From an uncultured Bacillota bacterium (GTDB lineage Bacteria; Bacillota; Clostridia; Lachnospirales; Lachnospiraceae), in contig CAJKMA010000017.1 in assembly GCA_905200905.1 (NCBI GenBank), forward strand, positions 1 through 49,162: 49,162 nt of DNA, in the 5' to 3' direction. The stretch's first letter is position 1. Every line of letters starts with the position of its first letter. The notes under the pieces are model-generated. The model ran no database searches and had not been told where the DNA came from. It saw only the letters and a program-made list of their open reading frames with translations. Both the position numbers and the translations under genes were made by a program. Positions 7,884 to 17,502 of this stretch are shown one piece after another.

Positions 7884-9017
7884 ATGAGTGAAAAAGGATT
7901 AACTACCATTCATTTAAAAAAAATCAACAGAGCGAAAGTCTATCACTATATTTATAGAAAAAAAAGAACTTCTAAACTCCAGATTGTTCAAGAACTTCAG
8001 ATGGGCTTATCTACTGTCAGCCAAAACCTGAATTTACTGGAAGAAGAAGGCTTAATTGAGCGAAATGGATACTTTGCTTCTACTGGGGGAAGAAAAGCCC
8101 AGGCAATTCAAATCGTTCCGGACTTCAGACTTTCCATTGGTCTTGGAATATTAAAAAATATGCTTCATATTACTGCTGTAGATTTGTATGGAAATGCTCT
8201 CTATACAGATACCATTTCCCTTCCATATTCTCATACAGCAGCTTATTATGAACAGGTGGCTGGAAAAATCAAAGAATTTATTGAAAAAAAGAAATACGAA
8301 GAACAGAAAATATTGGGCATTTCCATTGCTACACAAGGAATTATTTCTTCTGATAACACTATGGTAACTTATGGAAAAATTATGAATAACACTGGTATGC
8401 AGTTAAAAGATTTTTCCAAGTACTTGCCCTATCTATGTCATTTAGAACATGATTCAAAATCTGCAGCCTGTCTGGAGCTTTGGAATCACCCTGAACTTGA
8501 CAGTGCAATTATCCTCCTACTAAACCGGAATCTGGGAGGCGCTGTGATTACCAACCGTCAGATTCACCAGGGAAGTGCCATGCATAGCGGCTCCATAGAA
8601 CATATGTGTATGAATCCAGACGGACCTCTTTGCTATTGTAAAAACCGAGGTTGTCTGGAAACTTATTGTTCTGCAAACGCATTGGAACATGCTTGCGGTC
8701 TGTCAATAAAAGAATTTTTTCCACTTTTAAGAGAAAACAAATCTCCCCAGCTTACCCAAATCTGGAAAGATTATTTAAAACATCTGGCCTTTGCTATCAA
8801 AAATCTAAACCTCGTGATTGACGCGCCAATTATTTTAAGTGGTTATCTTGCACCATATATCACAGAAGAAGATATCGGTTACCTGTTGACACAAATCAAT
8901 TCCTCATCCCCCTTCCCATTGGATAAGGAACAGCTTCTCACAGGAATCCACGGTCAATATACGCCTGCCATTGGCGCTGCATTATTTTATATAGAACAGT
9001 TTTTAAGATCAATTTAA
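7884..9017 (+). CDS. ROK family transcriptional regulator
   Basis: 377 residues. An N-terminal winged helix-turn-helix (about 15-60, with SKLQIVQELQMGLSTVSQNL) is followed by an actin-like ROK sugar-binding domain. The ROK zinc site is visible: His in SIEHMCMNPDG, then CYCKNRGCLE (CxCxxxxCxE). Such proteins (NagC/XylR/Mlc type) repress sugar genes until an inducer binds. It is divergent from the mannitol-dehydrogenase-family gene, its likely target, and probably regulates itself through the 13 bp repeats. A 3' remnant of a second copy lies at 34419-34515. Confidence 0.92.
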   Translation: MSEKGLTTIHLKKINRAKVYHYIYRKKRTSKLQIVQELQMGLSTVSQNLNLLEEEGLIERNGYFASTGGRKAQAIQIVPDFRLSIGLGILKNMLHITAVDLYGNALYTDTISLPYSHTAAYYEQVAGKIKEFIEKKKYEEQKILGISIATQGIISSDNTMVTYGKIMNNTGMQLKDFSKYLPYLCHLEHDSKSAACLELWNHPELDSAIILLLNRNLGGAVITNRQIHQGSAMHSGSIEHMCMNPDGPLCYCKNRGCLETYCSANALEHACGLSIKEFFPLLRENKSPQLTQIWKDYLKHLAFAIKNLNLVIDAPIILSGYLAPYITEEDIGYLLTQINSSSPFPLDKEQLLTGIHGQYTPAIGAALFYIEQFLRSI

Positions 9018-9021
9018 ACGG

Positions 9022-9057
9022 AAAAAACGGGATGTTGCATGCAACATCCCACTTTTT
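9022..9057. terminator. Bidirectional terminator between ROK and glyS genes
   Basis: A 22 bp perfect palindrome (9029-9050, arms GGGATGTTGCA / TGCAACATCCC) is flanked by A6 on the left and T5 on the right. It therefore works as an intrinsic terminator for the convergent ROK (plus) and glyS (minus) genes. Confidence 0.85.
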
Positions 9058-9068
9058 CCATTTATTCC

Positions 9069-10463
9069 TTAAAATGTAAATTTCTCTTCAAAATATGCTT
9101 TCAAATCTTCAATTTTAATACGTTCCTGTTCCATGGTATCTCTGTCACGTACTGTTACAGCTCCGTCTGTTTCAGAATCGAAATCATAAGTTACACAGAA
9201 TGGAGTACCAATTTCATCCTGACGACGATAACGTTTTCCGATATTTCCTCTGTCATCAAATTCACAGTTGTATTTCTTGGAAAGTTCTGTAAAGACTTTC
9301 AGTGCACCCTCGTTTAATTTCTTAGAAAGAGGAAGCACACCAATCTTCACTGGTGCCAGTGCCGGATGGAAATGCAGAACTGTACGCACATCATTCTTCT
9401 CTGCATCCAGAACTTCTTCGTCATATGCGCTACACAGGAATGCCAGTACCATACGGTCTGCTCCAAGAGATGGCTCAATAACATACGGAATATATTTCTG
9501 GTTTGTCTCATCATCAAAATAAGTCATATCCTGTCCGGAAACATTCTGATGCTGTGTCAGGTCATAATCTGTTCTGTCGGCAATCCCCCACAATTCGCCC
9601 CATCCAAAAGGAAACAGAAATTCTACGTCTGTAGTTGCCTTGCTGTAGAAGCAAAGTTCTTCTGGTGAATGGTCACGATAACGGATTTCTTCATCCTTTA
9701 ATCCCAGGCTGTGCAGCCAGTCTAAACAAAACTGTTTCCAATACGCGAACCACTCTAAGTCTGTGTCTGGTTTACAGAAGAATTCCAGCTCCATCTGCTC
9801 AAACTCACGAGTACGGAAAGTAAAGTTTCCTGGTGTAATTTCATTACGGAAGGATTTACCAATCTGAGCAATACCAAATGGCAGTTTCTTTCTGGAGGTT
9901 CTCTGTACATTTTTAAAGTTTACAAAAATACCCTGAGCTGTCTCTGGTCTTAAATAAACGGTATTTTTTGCATCTTCTGTAACACCCTGAAAAGTTTTAA
10001 ACATCAGGTTAAACTGACGGATATCCGTAAAGTTGTGCTTTCCACAGGTTGGACATGGAATCTGATGTTCCTCAATAAAATCCTTCATCTGTTCCTGTGT
10101 CCATGCATCTACGCTTCCCTCTAATTCAATACCTTTTTCTGCACAGTAATCTTCAATCATTTTATCTGCACGGAAACGCTCATGGCATTCTTTACAATCC
10201 ATCAGAGGATCTGCAAAGCCACCTAAATGTCCGGAAGCTACCCAGGTCTGAGGATTCATAAGAATAGCACAATCCACTCCTACATTGTATGGGCTTTCCA
10301 TCACAAACTTCTGCCACCATGCTTTTTTTACATTGTTCTTTAATTCTACACCAAGGTTACCATAATCCCATGTGTTGGCAAGACCTCCGTAGATTTCGGA
10401 ACCAGGATATACAAAACCTCTTGATTTCGCCAGGGCTACGATTTTTTCCATTGTCTTTTCCAT
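9069..10463 (-). CDS. glyS: Glycine-tRNA ligase (dimeric, class II)
   Basis: Charges tRNA-Gly with glycine. It is 464 residues, the single-chain alpha2 type rather than the GlyQ/GlyS tetramer. Motifs seen: N-terminal SRGFVYPGSEIYGGLANTWD, zinc cysteines CKECHERF and CPTCGKHNF, motif 2 FRNEITPGNFTFRTREFEQM and motif 3 GADRMVLAFL. The C-terminal anticodon-binding domain begins near LAPVKIGVLPL. The start at 10461-10463 has GAGGAG upstream; a Met 4 codons later is possible. I see no T-box in the short leader. glyS near recO and era is a usual Clostridial arrangement. Confidence 0.97.
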   Translation of the reverse strand: MEKTMEKIVALAKSRGFVYPGSEIYGGLANTWDYGNLGVELKNNVKKAWWQKFVMESPYNVGVDCAILMNPQTWVASGHLGGFADPLMDCKECHERFRADKMIEDYCAEKGIELEGSVDAWTQEQMKDFIEEHQIPCPTCGKHNFTDIRQFNLMFKTFQGVTEDAKNTVYLRPETAQGIFVNFKNVQRTSRKKLPFGIAQIGKSFRNEITPGNFTFRTREFEQMELEFFCKPDTDLEWFAYWKQFCLDWLHSLGLKDEEIRYRDHSPEELCFYSKATTDVEFLFPFGWGELWGIADRTDYDLTQHQNVSGQDMTYFDDETNQKYIPYVIEPSLGADRMVLAFLCSAYDEEVLDAEKNDVRTVLHFHPALAPVKIGVLPLSKKLNEGALKVFTELSKKYNCEFDDRGNIGKRYRRQDEIGTPFCVTYDFDSETDGAVTVRDRDTMEQERIKIEDLKAYFEEKFTF

Positions 10464-10520
10464 GTCTATAATCTCCTCTATGTTTTATTTTCACTTTTGC
10501 ATCTTTGATCCATAGGCACT

Positions 10521-10549
10521 ATTATAACGGTTCAAATCTATCTTTTCAA
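10521..10549 (-). promoter_or_regulatory. Promoter of glyS
   Basis: On the minus strand TTGAAA (10544-10549), 17 bp spacer, TATAAT (10521-10526). It lies in the 116 bp gap after the MATE gene, giving a leader of about 50 nt, too short for a T-box riboswitch. Confidence 0.7.
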
Positions 10550-10579
10550 CCACAAAACGCAGAAAGTACGAAAATCTCT

Positions 10580-11911
10580 CTATCTTCCGTAATGATACAC
10601 CTCTTTTTGCCCTCTTAAATAAGCAATAGAAATAAATAATGTCACCAATTCTGCCAAAGGCACGGAAAGCCATACCCCTGTGATTCCCATGATTCTGGGC
10701 AGCAACACAATACTTGCTGCAATAAAGACAAAGGTTCTACAAAAAGAAATAATCGCCGATATTTTTCCATTAGAAAGCGCTGTGAAAAATGCAGAAGCAA
10801 AAATATTGATTCCGGCAAACAGATAATTAAAGGAGAACAGGAAAAATCCTTCCACTGCCAATTCATAAGTATGGCTTTTCTCTCCTGTAAAAATCCCCAC
10901 AATAGGTTCTGAAAACAAAAGTGCAATTCCCAGGATAATTACAGAGGAACACAAGATAAAACCAATACATATTTTGTATAATCTCTTTAATTGTGCATGG
11001 TTTTGATTTCCATGATTAAAGCTAAAAACAGGAGCAACACCCATAGAAAATCCCAGATACAGAGCCGTGAATAAAAACTGTCCATACAGTACAATGGTAA
11101 TGGCCGCAACTCCATCTTCTCCTGCCAGCTTCATCATAGTAATGTTAAATAAAAAAGTCACCACTGCTGTGGACAAATTACTAACCATCTCTGAAGAACC
11201 ATTTCCACAACTTTTCAGCAGTATATTCCCTCTAAATACTGGTTTTACAAAATATAGGTTTTCTTTCACTTTCAGAAAATACACAACTCCTGCAATGGCC
11301 ATAATTGCCTGTCCAAGCCCTGTTGCCAGAGCTGCCCCCAGCACGCCCATCTCCATAGGTCCCATAAACACATAGTCCAGTACCATATTTACTACACCGC
11401 CTGTTATGGTAAGTCCGAGTCCAAGTTCCGGTTTTCCGGCTGTAACAAAAAATGTCTGAAAAAGCATCTGGAGCATTGTCAAAGGACCAAACCCCAGTAA
11501 AACGCCAAGGTATATTTTACAATCATCCATGATAACCTGAGTACCACCCAGAATACAACATATTGGCTCTAAAAATAAAATTCCTAATATCAAAATCATA
11601 ATTCCGGTGGCTGCACTGATCACTGCCAGCATAGAGAAATTCTCTTTGGCTTCCTGTTCTCTTCCCTCTCCCATCTGTCTTGCTACAATAGCGCTTCCTC
11701 CTGTAGAGAGCATAATGCCGCAGGCAATCAGAAGGCTTATCACCGGATAAACAATATTCACTGCCGAAAGGGCATTGCTCCCTACAAAGCGAGAAACAAA
11801 AATTCCATCTACAATGGTATATAAGGACATAAAAACCATCATAACTATAGTTGGAAATGCAAATTTCAGCAGAGTAAATGCATTAAATTTTTGTGCAATC
11901 GAATTCATCAT
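10580..11911 (-). CDS. MATE family multidrug/Na+ antiporter-type efflux transporter
   Basis: 443 residues with about 12 hydrophobic helices. It begins MMNSIAQKFNAFTLLKFAFP, with the MATE-typical segments TIVDGIFVSRFVGSNALSAV and, in the second half, the repeat-like FNITMMKLAGEDGVAAITIV. It exports cationic drugs or metabolites in exchange for Na+ or H+; the substrate is unknown. The start is placed at ATG 11909-11911 because GAGGTG precedes it; a GTG four codons upstream overlaps that ribosome site. A MerR regulator gene is divergent, and the intergenic region has a MerR-type promoter for this gene. Confidence 0.9.
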   Translation of the reverse strand: MMNSIAQKFNAFTLLKFAFPTIVMMVFMSLYTIVDGIFVSRFVGSNALSAVNIVYPVISLLIACGIMLSTGGSAIVARQMGEGREQEAKENFSMLAVISAATGIMILILGILFLEPICCILGGTQVIMDDCKIYLGVLLGFGPLTMLQMLFQTFFVTAGKPELGLGLTITGGVVNMVLDYVFMGPMEMGVLGAALATGLGQAIMAIAGVVYFLKVKENLYFVKPVFRGNILLKSCGNGSSEMVSNLSTAVVTFLFNITMMKLAGEDGVAAITIVLYGQFLFTALYLGFSMGVAPVFSFNHGNQNHAQLKRLYKICIGFILCSSVIILGIALLFSEPIVGIFTGEKSHTYELAVEGFFLFSFNYLFAGINIFASAFFTALSNGKISAIISFCRTFVFIAASIVLLPRIMGITGVWLSVPLAELVTLFISIAYLRGQKEVYHYGR

Positions 11912-11948
11912 ACTTTCCTTCACCTCTTATTGCTTTCTTTCTTATCAC

Positions 11949-11979
11949 ATGGTAAACTATAGGGCAACCCGATAGTCAA
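11949..11979 (-). promoter_or_regulatory. MerR-type promoter with central dyad, driving the MATE gene
   Basis: On the minus strand TTGACT (11974-11979) and TACCAT (11949-11954) are 19 bp apart, the over-long spacer typical of MerR-activated promoters. A dyad ACTAT-A-GGG-CAA-CCC-G-ATAGT fills the spacer (11956-11976). In this family the regulator untwists the spacer when it binds its ligand, turning the promoter on. The regulator is inferred to be the divergent gene at 12003. Confidence 0.8.
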
Positions 11980-12002
11980 GTTTTTTTTCAGGAGGAAGCC
12001 CC

Positions 12003-12830
12003 ATGGAACAAACCCAAAGCAGAAACTATTATCTTACCACAGGAGAATTTGCCAGACTGGCTGGTACCACCAAACACACACTTTTTCATTATGATGCGAT
12101 TGGTCTGTTTTGTCCTGAAAAAAAACTATCCAATCAGTATCGCTATTATTCTGCCTCCCAATTGGAAATTTTCGATGTTATCAATATTCTAAAAGAACTC
12201 GGAATGCCTTTAGAAGAAATAAAATCCTATCTGGATCGCAGAACCCCAGAATTGTTTTTAGAATTGCTCGAAAAAGAAACCTCTGCTATAGAAAAAAGAA
12301 TACGGGAATTAAAAAGAATGAAAGACCAGTTAAACAAAGAAAAAAGCTGTCTGAAACACACCTTAAATCAGGATTTCCAGCAGCTTTCTGTGATTCATGA
12401 AAAAGAGCACTATCTTCTTACTGTGCCTGCCCCTGAAGATGCAAACTCAGAAAAAGAAAATGCCCGTGTCATAAGCAATCTCATTGCTTTAGAAAAGGAA
12501 CACCATCTGTTCAGTCCTTATAGAATTGGAAGTATTCAACACCTTCATACACCCGAACAGTTAAATGAACACTATTCCCATTACTATATCCTCCTGGACA
12601 AACCTGTAAAAGGAATCCCTCTTCAGGTACGGCCAGAAGGGGACTATCTCTGTGCCTTTCATCTTGGAGGCTATGATACACTGCCCCAAACTTACGAAAG
12701 AATCCTAACATATGCCCAGGAAAAAAAACTCTCTTTAAGCAATCGGTTTTACGAAGATATTCTCATTGACAAATTAACTGTAAAAACTGAAGAAGAATAT
12801 GTACTCCGTATTCTGGGAGAGCTTTTATAA
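12003..12830 (+). CDS. MerR family transcriptional activator with effector-binding domain
   Basis: 275 residues. The N-terminal MerR helix-turn-helix is seen as TTGEFARLAGTTKHTLFHYD (residues 12-31) and the wing KLSNQYRYYSASQLE. A long dimerisation helix (about 75-120) and a C-terminal GyrI-like effector domain follow. This is the BmrR-type layout, in which the ligand domain senses drugs or lipophilic cations. The start follows AGGAGG. It is divergent from the MATE exporter, which it very probably activates through the dyad at 11956-11976. It converges on recO with only 4 bp between the stops. Confidence 0.9.
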   Translation: MEQTQSRNYYLTTGEFARLAGTTKHTLFHYDAIGLFCPEKKLSNQYRYYSASQLEIFDVINILKELGMPLEEIKSYLDRRTPELFLELLEKETSAIEKRIRELKRMKDQLNKEKSCLKHTLNQDFQQLSVIHEKEHYLLTVPAPEDANSEKENARVISNLIALEKEHHLFSPYRIGSIQHLHTPEQLNEHYSHYYILLDKPVKGIPLQVRPEGDYLCAFHLGGYDTLPQTYERILTYAQEKKLSLSNRFYEDILIDKLTVKTEEEYVLRILGELL

Positions 12831-12834
12831 ACGT

Positions 12835-13596
12835 CTATATCTCTGTATAAAGATTTCCCATCAAGTGAAGAATGTCCAGACTTTTAAAATTTTTGTCAAT
12901 GTAATGTTTTGTATACGCTCTCATCACCCTTCCAAGTTCCTCTAATACCTCTTTTTTTACAGTAAAACTATAGAGCCGTTCCAACTTAGCTGCAATGATG
13001 AATTGCATGGTATAAACTGCGGAAGGGCTTATATAAATCATCCCATGCTCCTGCTCTCCACATGATTTGCAGTATACCCCTGATTCTTCTACAGAAAACC
13101 ATGGAAGATTTTCCGTGGTTCCGCATTTGCGGCAGGCAAACACTGCCGGATATTCACCATTAATGGTCATGGATTTTAATTCAAAAATATACTGAATCAA
13201 CAGATTGTCCATTTTCTGTTTTACCAAAGCCTTCATAGTCACATACAACAAATTCAGCATTTGTTTTTCATCCGTATTTTCACTGGCATAATAATCTGCT
13301 AATTCCAGAAAATAAAATCCATAATACACCCCTGGCTGAATCCCTGCCAGCTCTGCAAAATATTCCATTACAGAAGCAGAACGAAGCTGATAGGAGGTCC
13401 GACCCTCATAAAGGAAAAAAGAGCCAAACACAAAAGGATTGGCCACTGCCATAAGAGCACTGTTTTGTCTTCTGGCTCCTTTTGCAAAAGCTGTAATCTT
13501 TCCCCTCTCTTTTGTGAGTATCACCAGTCTTTTGTCATAATCCCCCACAGGCATGGCAGATAAAACCATACCTGTGACGGTAATGGAATCACTCAT
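12835..13596 (-). CDS. recO: DNA repair protein RecO
   Basis: 253 residues. RecO helps load RecA at gaps in the RecFOR recombination pathway. The N-terminal OB fold begins ITVTGMVLSAMPVGDYDKRL. The helical C-terminal part has the RecO zinc site CRKCGT...CKSCGE (near residues 149-175). It starts inside the end of era (ATGA overlap), so the two are translationally coupled, an order conserved in Firmicutes. Confidence 0.95.
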   Translation of the reverse strand: MSDSITVTGMVLSAMPVGDYDKRLVILTKERGKITAFAKGARRQNSALMAVANPFVFGSFFLYEGRTSYQLRSASVMEYFAELAGIQPGVYYGFYFLELADYYASENTDEKQMLNLLYVTMKALVKQKMDNLLIQYIFELKSMTINGEYPAVFACRKCGTTENLPWFSVEESGVYCKSCGEQEHGMIYISPSAVYTMQFIIAAKLERLYSFTVKKEVLEELGRVMRAYTKHYIDKNFKSLDILHLMGNLYTEI

Positions 13597-14501
13597 TCAA
13601 TTTCCTTCTTATCATATCCAAAATTTTTCATGAGATAGTCACTATCTCTCCAGTCTTTCTTCACCTTAACCCATAGCTTTAGATTGACCTTTTGTTCCAG
13701 CATATTTTCTATCTCATAGCGAGCAGCGCTGCCAATTTTCTTCAGCATAACACCCTGTTTTCCAATAATAATCCCTTTATGACTGTCCCTCTCACAAATA
13801 ATGGTTGCATCAATGTCCACCATGCTGCCGTCTGCACGTTCTTTCATCCGTTCAATAGTCACAGCAATGCCGTGAGGTATCTCCTCTTCCAGACAGCGAA
13901 GGGCTTTTTCTCGAATCATCTCTGCCACAATCTGTCTCTGCGGCTGGTCAGTGACTGTATCTTCATCATAAAATTGAGGTCCATAAGGCAGATATTTAAA
14001 GATACAGTCCAAAAGAGTATCCAGGTTCAAACTTCTAAGCGCAGACACCGGAACAATTTCTGCAAAATCATAAAGTTTTCTGTATGCCTGAATAAAACCA
14101 GGCACTTCCTCTTTTTTCACAGTATCTACTTTATTGATTACCAAAATAACCGGAAGCCTGCAACTCTTCAATTGTTCCGCAATATGCCTCTCTCCTGCTC
14201 CAATAAAGGTGCTTGGCTCTACCAACCATAAAATCACATCCGCATCCTTCAAGGTTCTTTGGGCTACATTCACCATATAATCTCCCAATTTATTTTTGGC
14301 TTTGTGAATACCAGGGGTGTCTAAAAATACAATCTGCCCCTTTTCATCTGTATAAACAGTCTGAATCCGATTTCTGGTGGTCTGTGGTTTCCTGGACGTA
14401 ATGGCAATTTTCTGTCCAATTAAATGATTCATTAATGTGGATTTTCCCACATTGGGTCTGCCAATAATTGCCGTAAATCCTGATTTAAAATCCGTCTTCA
14501 T
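13593..14501 (-). CDS. era: GTPase Era
   Basis: A 302-residue GTPase needed for 30S ribosome assembly and 16S rRNA 3' end processing. Motifs: G1 GRPNVGKST, G2 region ITSRKPQTTRNRIQ, G3 DTPGIHKAK, G4 NKVD, and a C-terminal KH domain with IIGKQGVMLKKIG. The start is ATG 14499-14501 with GAGGAG 5-6 nt upstream; a GTG two codons earlier lies too close to the ribosome site. It follows the M16 peptidase gene after 11 nt and is probably co-transcribed with it. Confidence 0.97.
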   Translation of the reverse strand: MKTDFKSGFTAIIGRPNVGKSTLMNHLIGQKIAITSRKPQTTRNRIQTVYTDEKGQIVFLDTPGIHKAKNKLGDYMVNVAQRTLKDADVILWLVEPSTFIGAGERHIAEQLKSCRLPVILVINKVDTVKKEEVPGFIQAYRKLYDFAEIVPVSALRSLNLDTLLDCIFKYLPYGPQFYDEDTVTDQPQRQIVAEMIREKALRCLEEEIPHGIAVTIERMKERADGSMVDIDATIICERDSHKGIIIGKQGVMLKKIGSAARYEIENMLEQKVNLKLWVKVKKDWRDSDYLMKNFGYDKKEIE

Positions 14502-14512
14502 ACACACTCCTC

Positions 14513-17431
14513 TTATAGTAAATGTCTGAGCTGTCCAAACATGTTTTTCTCTTGTTCCAATTTTTCCTCACTGCCCACAACACAGATACGATTTTGTTTC
14601 ATCATGGCATCCACAATTCCTGCCAAATTACGGATATCTTCCGGCTGAGCCTCCAAAACCTCCTGGCGTTCTCTTGCCATATCTTCTTCTGTCACGTTGG
14701 AGAACCATGCATTCAAAGACAGATTTCCTTTGCCAGAAGGCGTCATGGGAACGTCCATTTCGCTGATAGTTCCAATAATATACTTCGTCATTTCTCTTTC
14801 ATCTGCATCAAAAGAACGAATGAAATCTCCTGTTTTCTGAAAGACCTCCAAAGTCTTCACAAGATTTGGATCTCTGTAAGAAACCAAGAATCCATCTCCA
14901 TTTCTACGAAATGCACTCATACAGCCATAGGCTCCGCCTTTTACCCTGATATTAGTCCACAAATATTCATAACTGAGCATAACCTTCAAAATCCTAAGCG
15001 CCCCAGTATAGGAATATCCTGCTTCTCTAAAATTTCCTGCTGCTGCCACATACTGTACCTGTCCTGAGGTCTGGAAGCCTTCATTTTTCACTTCAAGAGC
15101 AGGAGCAAAACTACCTGGCATAATCTCCTTAGTATAGAGAACTTCCTTCAGCTTCCGAACCTCTTCTTCCAACCCTTTGTATCCCTCCTGTTCTGCTGTA
15201 TAACTTACTACAAGCTTCTCCGGACGGAACACATAAGTCATTAATTCTTTTAATCTTTCCTTTAATTCCTCTTTCTTTTCCTGGAAATGGATTTCTATTT
15301 CATCCAGGAATTTATAGAAATCAATTCCTGTGGTCTTTTCCTGAAAATAAGCATTTTCTGAGAAATAAGACAAAGCTCTTGCCACTGCTGTGCTATGTCC
15401 GGCAGAAGCCATGCTCATCTGCATTCTGGATTTCATTTTTGCAAGAATTTCATACAATCTCTTATCATCTTCGATTTTAGAAGTACAAATAATTTCTCGA
15501 ATCATCTCAAATACAAAAGGAATATCCTCATATAAGGCCTTCGCCCTCACACCTACCATATGTTTGTTATCCTGATGCTCCTTTGCATTTCCAAAAACCT
15601 GAAGTCCAAATAAAATCCCACCGCTTCTTGCATTGATTTCATTAAATAACTGGCTGTAGGTATAATGCTGGGTATCTACATAGCCTAATACCGATTTCAA
15701 AATTCCAAGATAAGGAATCAAGTGTTCTGGTACAGCTTTGGTATCAAAGAATAAATCCAAATATCCGATACCATTGGTATACAAGTCATGATAAAGAACC
15801 AAGGTATCTTCCACTTGCTTTGGTGTATTATAAAGTTTTGCCCCTTCTTTGCTAATATCACTTCTCTTTAAAAGAGGAATCGTGCGAAGCGCTTCTTCTG
15901 TTTCCGGCTCATCCTGGTATTCTTTTAGATGTTTTGTTTCTGCTACCAGACGCTCTTTTTCCTCCTTAGTAAGGCTTTCCTTATAAGCTGCCAGCTTCTC
16001 CTCTAATTCCTTCTCTCTCTTGGCTGCCAGTCCTTTTTTTGGATTAACCACTACAATCGATGCATGAGTATTAGACAGAAGGTATTCCTCAATCAGTTCC
16101 TCAAAATATCTGGTTTTTGCTTTTTCTTTCAAGGAGGCAAAAATATCCAGGCGTTTTAAATAATCAAAGGGTTTATTATCATCATAAAGCCAACTGTCAA
16201 ACACATCAATCCCGTACATTAATCCTTTTGGGAAGGAAGAAAAGTCTGCTTCTCGAAACCGAAACTCCATGTAGTTAATTCCCGCTGCAATGGCTTTTTT
16301 ATCAATACCCTTTTCTGCAATTTCCCTTAATGTATCCTGAATGAGCTGCACAAATGTTTCCTTATTGGCAGGGTCTGCATTCTTCGCTACAATAGAGAAA
16401 AAGGGTTGGTAAATTCCATCTTCGTAAGAACCCATAATGTCTTTTCCCATCCCCGCATCCAAAAGTGCCTGCTTCAAAGGAGCTCCAGGTGTACTCAGAA
16501 GGGTATAATCTAACACCTCAAAGGCTGTACAGCGCTCTACATCCAAGCTATCACCGGTCACTATATTATAAGCCAGATAACTATTCTGTTCTTCCGGCTC
16601 ACTTTCTGTAATCGGGTATTCCATAACCATCTCTTTCATTTTGGTAAAAGGTTCCTGACGTACAATCCCAGAAGTTACAGGCATGGCATCATACTGAGAA
16701 AGATATTCTTTGTCCATCCAATTTAAACGTTCCGCTGCATCCATATTTCCATACAGATAAATATAGCTATTGGATGGATGATAATAGCGGCTGTGGAAAG
16801 ACAGAAATTCTGAATATTTTAAATCTGGGATGTTTTTCGGGTCGCCTCCTGACTCCACACCATATGGGGTATCTGGAAACAAAGAATTGAATACTTCTCT
16901 ATCCAATACATCCTCTGGAGAAGAAAAAGCACCTTTCATTTCATTGTAAACCACACCATTTAAGATAAGTGGGCTGTCCACATCCTCCAGTTCATAATGC
17001 CATCCCTCCTGCCGAAAAATTTCTTCCTTTTCATAGATATTTGGGAAAAACACAGCGTCCAAGTACACATGCATCAGATTTTTAAAATCCTGGTCATTAC
17101 AGCTTGCCACTGGATACATAGTTTTATCTGGATAAGTCATGGCATTTAAAAAAGTATTGAGAGACCCTTTCACCAATTCCACAAAAGGATCCTTTAAAGG
17201 AAACTTCTTAGACCCACACAGCACACTATGCTCCAGAATATGTGCCACACCAGTACTGTCGGCTGGTGGGGTACGAAATGCAATATTAAAGACTTTATTT
17301 GCATCATCATTTTCCAGTACCATTACTCTGGCACCACTCTTTTTATGTTTCAGGAGATACCCCATGGAATGTATATCCGGTATTTCCTGTTTTGTCACTA
17401 ATTCATAAGCTGGTATCTGTTCCATCTTCAT
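14513..17431 (-). CDS. M16C-type zinc metallopeptidase (presequence-protease-like insulinase family)
   Basis: 972 residues, the full length of the single-chain M16C clamshell proteases. The inverted zinc motif HxxEH is seen as HILEHSVLCGS (near residue 64), with the distal glutamate expected in NGVVYNEMKGAFSSPEDVL. Two inactive-like halves follow, including a long charged coiled coil (about 470-530). Relatives degrade short peptides, including cleaved targeting or signal peptides. No signal peptide is seen, so it should be cytoplasmic. The start has GGAGG 6 nt upstream. Confidence 0.93.
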   Translation of the reverse strand: MKMEQIPAYELVTKQEIPDIHSMGYLLKHKKSGARVMVLENDDANKVFNIAFRTPPADSTGVAHILEHSVLCGSKKFPLKDPFVELVKGSLNTFLNAMTYPDKTMYPVASCNDQDFKNLMHVYLDAVFFPNIYEKEEIFRQEGWHYELEDVDSPLILNGVVYNEMKGAFSSPEDVLDREVFNSLFPDTPYGVESGGDPKNIPDLKYSEFLSFHSRYYHPSNSYIYLYGNMDAAERLNWMDKEYLSQYDAMPVTSGIVRQEPFTKMKEMVMEYPITESEPEEQNSYLAYNIVTGDSLDVERCTAFEVLDYTLLSTPGAPLKQALLDAGMGKDIMGSYEDGIYQPFFSIVAKNADPANKETFVQLIQDTLREIAEKGIDKKAIAAGINYMEFRFREADFSSFPKGLMYGIDVFDSWLYDDNKPFDYLKRLDIFASLKEKAKTRYFEELIEEYLLSNTHASIVVVNPKKGLAAKREKELEEKLAAYKESLTKEEKERLVAETKHLKEYQDEPETEEALRTIPLLKRSDISKEGAKLYNTPKQVEDTLVLYHDLYTNGIGYLDLFFDTKAVPEHLIPYLGILKSVLGYVDTQHYTYSQLFNEINARSGGILFGLQVFGNAKEHQDNKHMVGVRAKALYEDIPFVFEMIREIICTSKIEDDKRLYEILAKMKSRMQMSMASAGHSTAVARALSYFSENAYFQEKTTGIDFYKFLDEIEIHFQEKKEELKERLKELMTYVFRPEKLVVSYTAEQEGYKGLEEEVRKLKEVLYTKEIMPGSFAPALEVKNEGFQTSGQVQYVAAAGNFREAGYSYTGALRILKVMLSYEYLWTNIRVKGGAYGCMSAFRRNGDGFLVSYRDPNLVKTLEVFQKTGDFIRSFDADEREMTKYIIGTISEMDVPMTPSGKGNLSLNAWFSNVTEEDMARERQEVLEAQPEDIRNLAGIVDAMMKQNRICVVGSEEKLEQEKNMFGQLRHLL

Positions 17432-17461
17432 GGCAATTCCTCCAAATCAAAATATGCAATT

Positions 17462-17488
17462 AGTATACCACAAAAATGGTGCTGTTAA
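17462..17488 (-). promoter_or_regulatory. Possible promoter of the M16 peptidase-era-recO operon
   Basis: On the minus strand TATACT (17462-17467) preceded by TGG makes an extended -10. A -35-like TTAACA (17483-17488) lies 15 bp upstream, short of ideal. Confidence 0.4.
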
Positions 17489-17502
17489 TAGGGAATTTTT
17501 TT

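Noticed and set aside
10464..10579. Possible T-box riboswitch before glyS
   Set aside because: The leader from the predicted promoter is about 50 nt, and no T-box core or specifier hairpin is seen.
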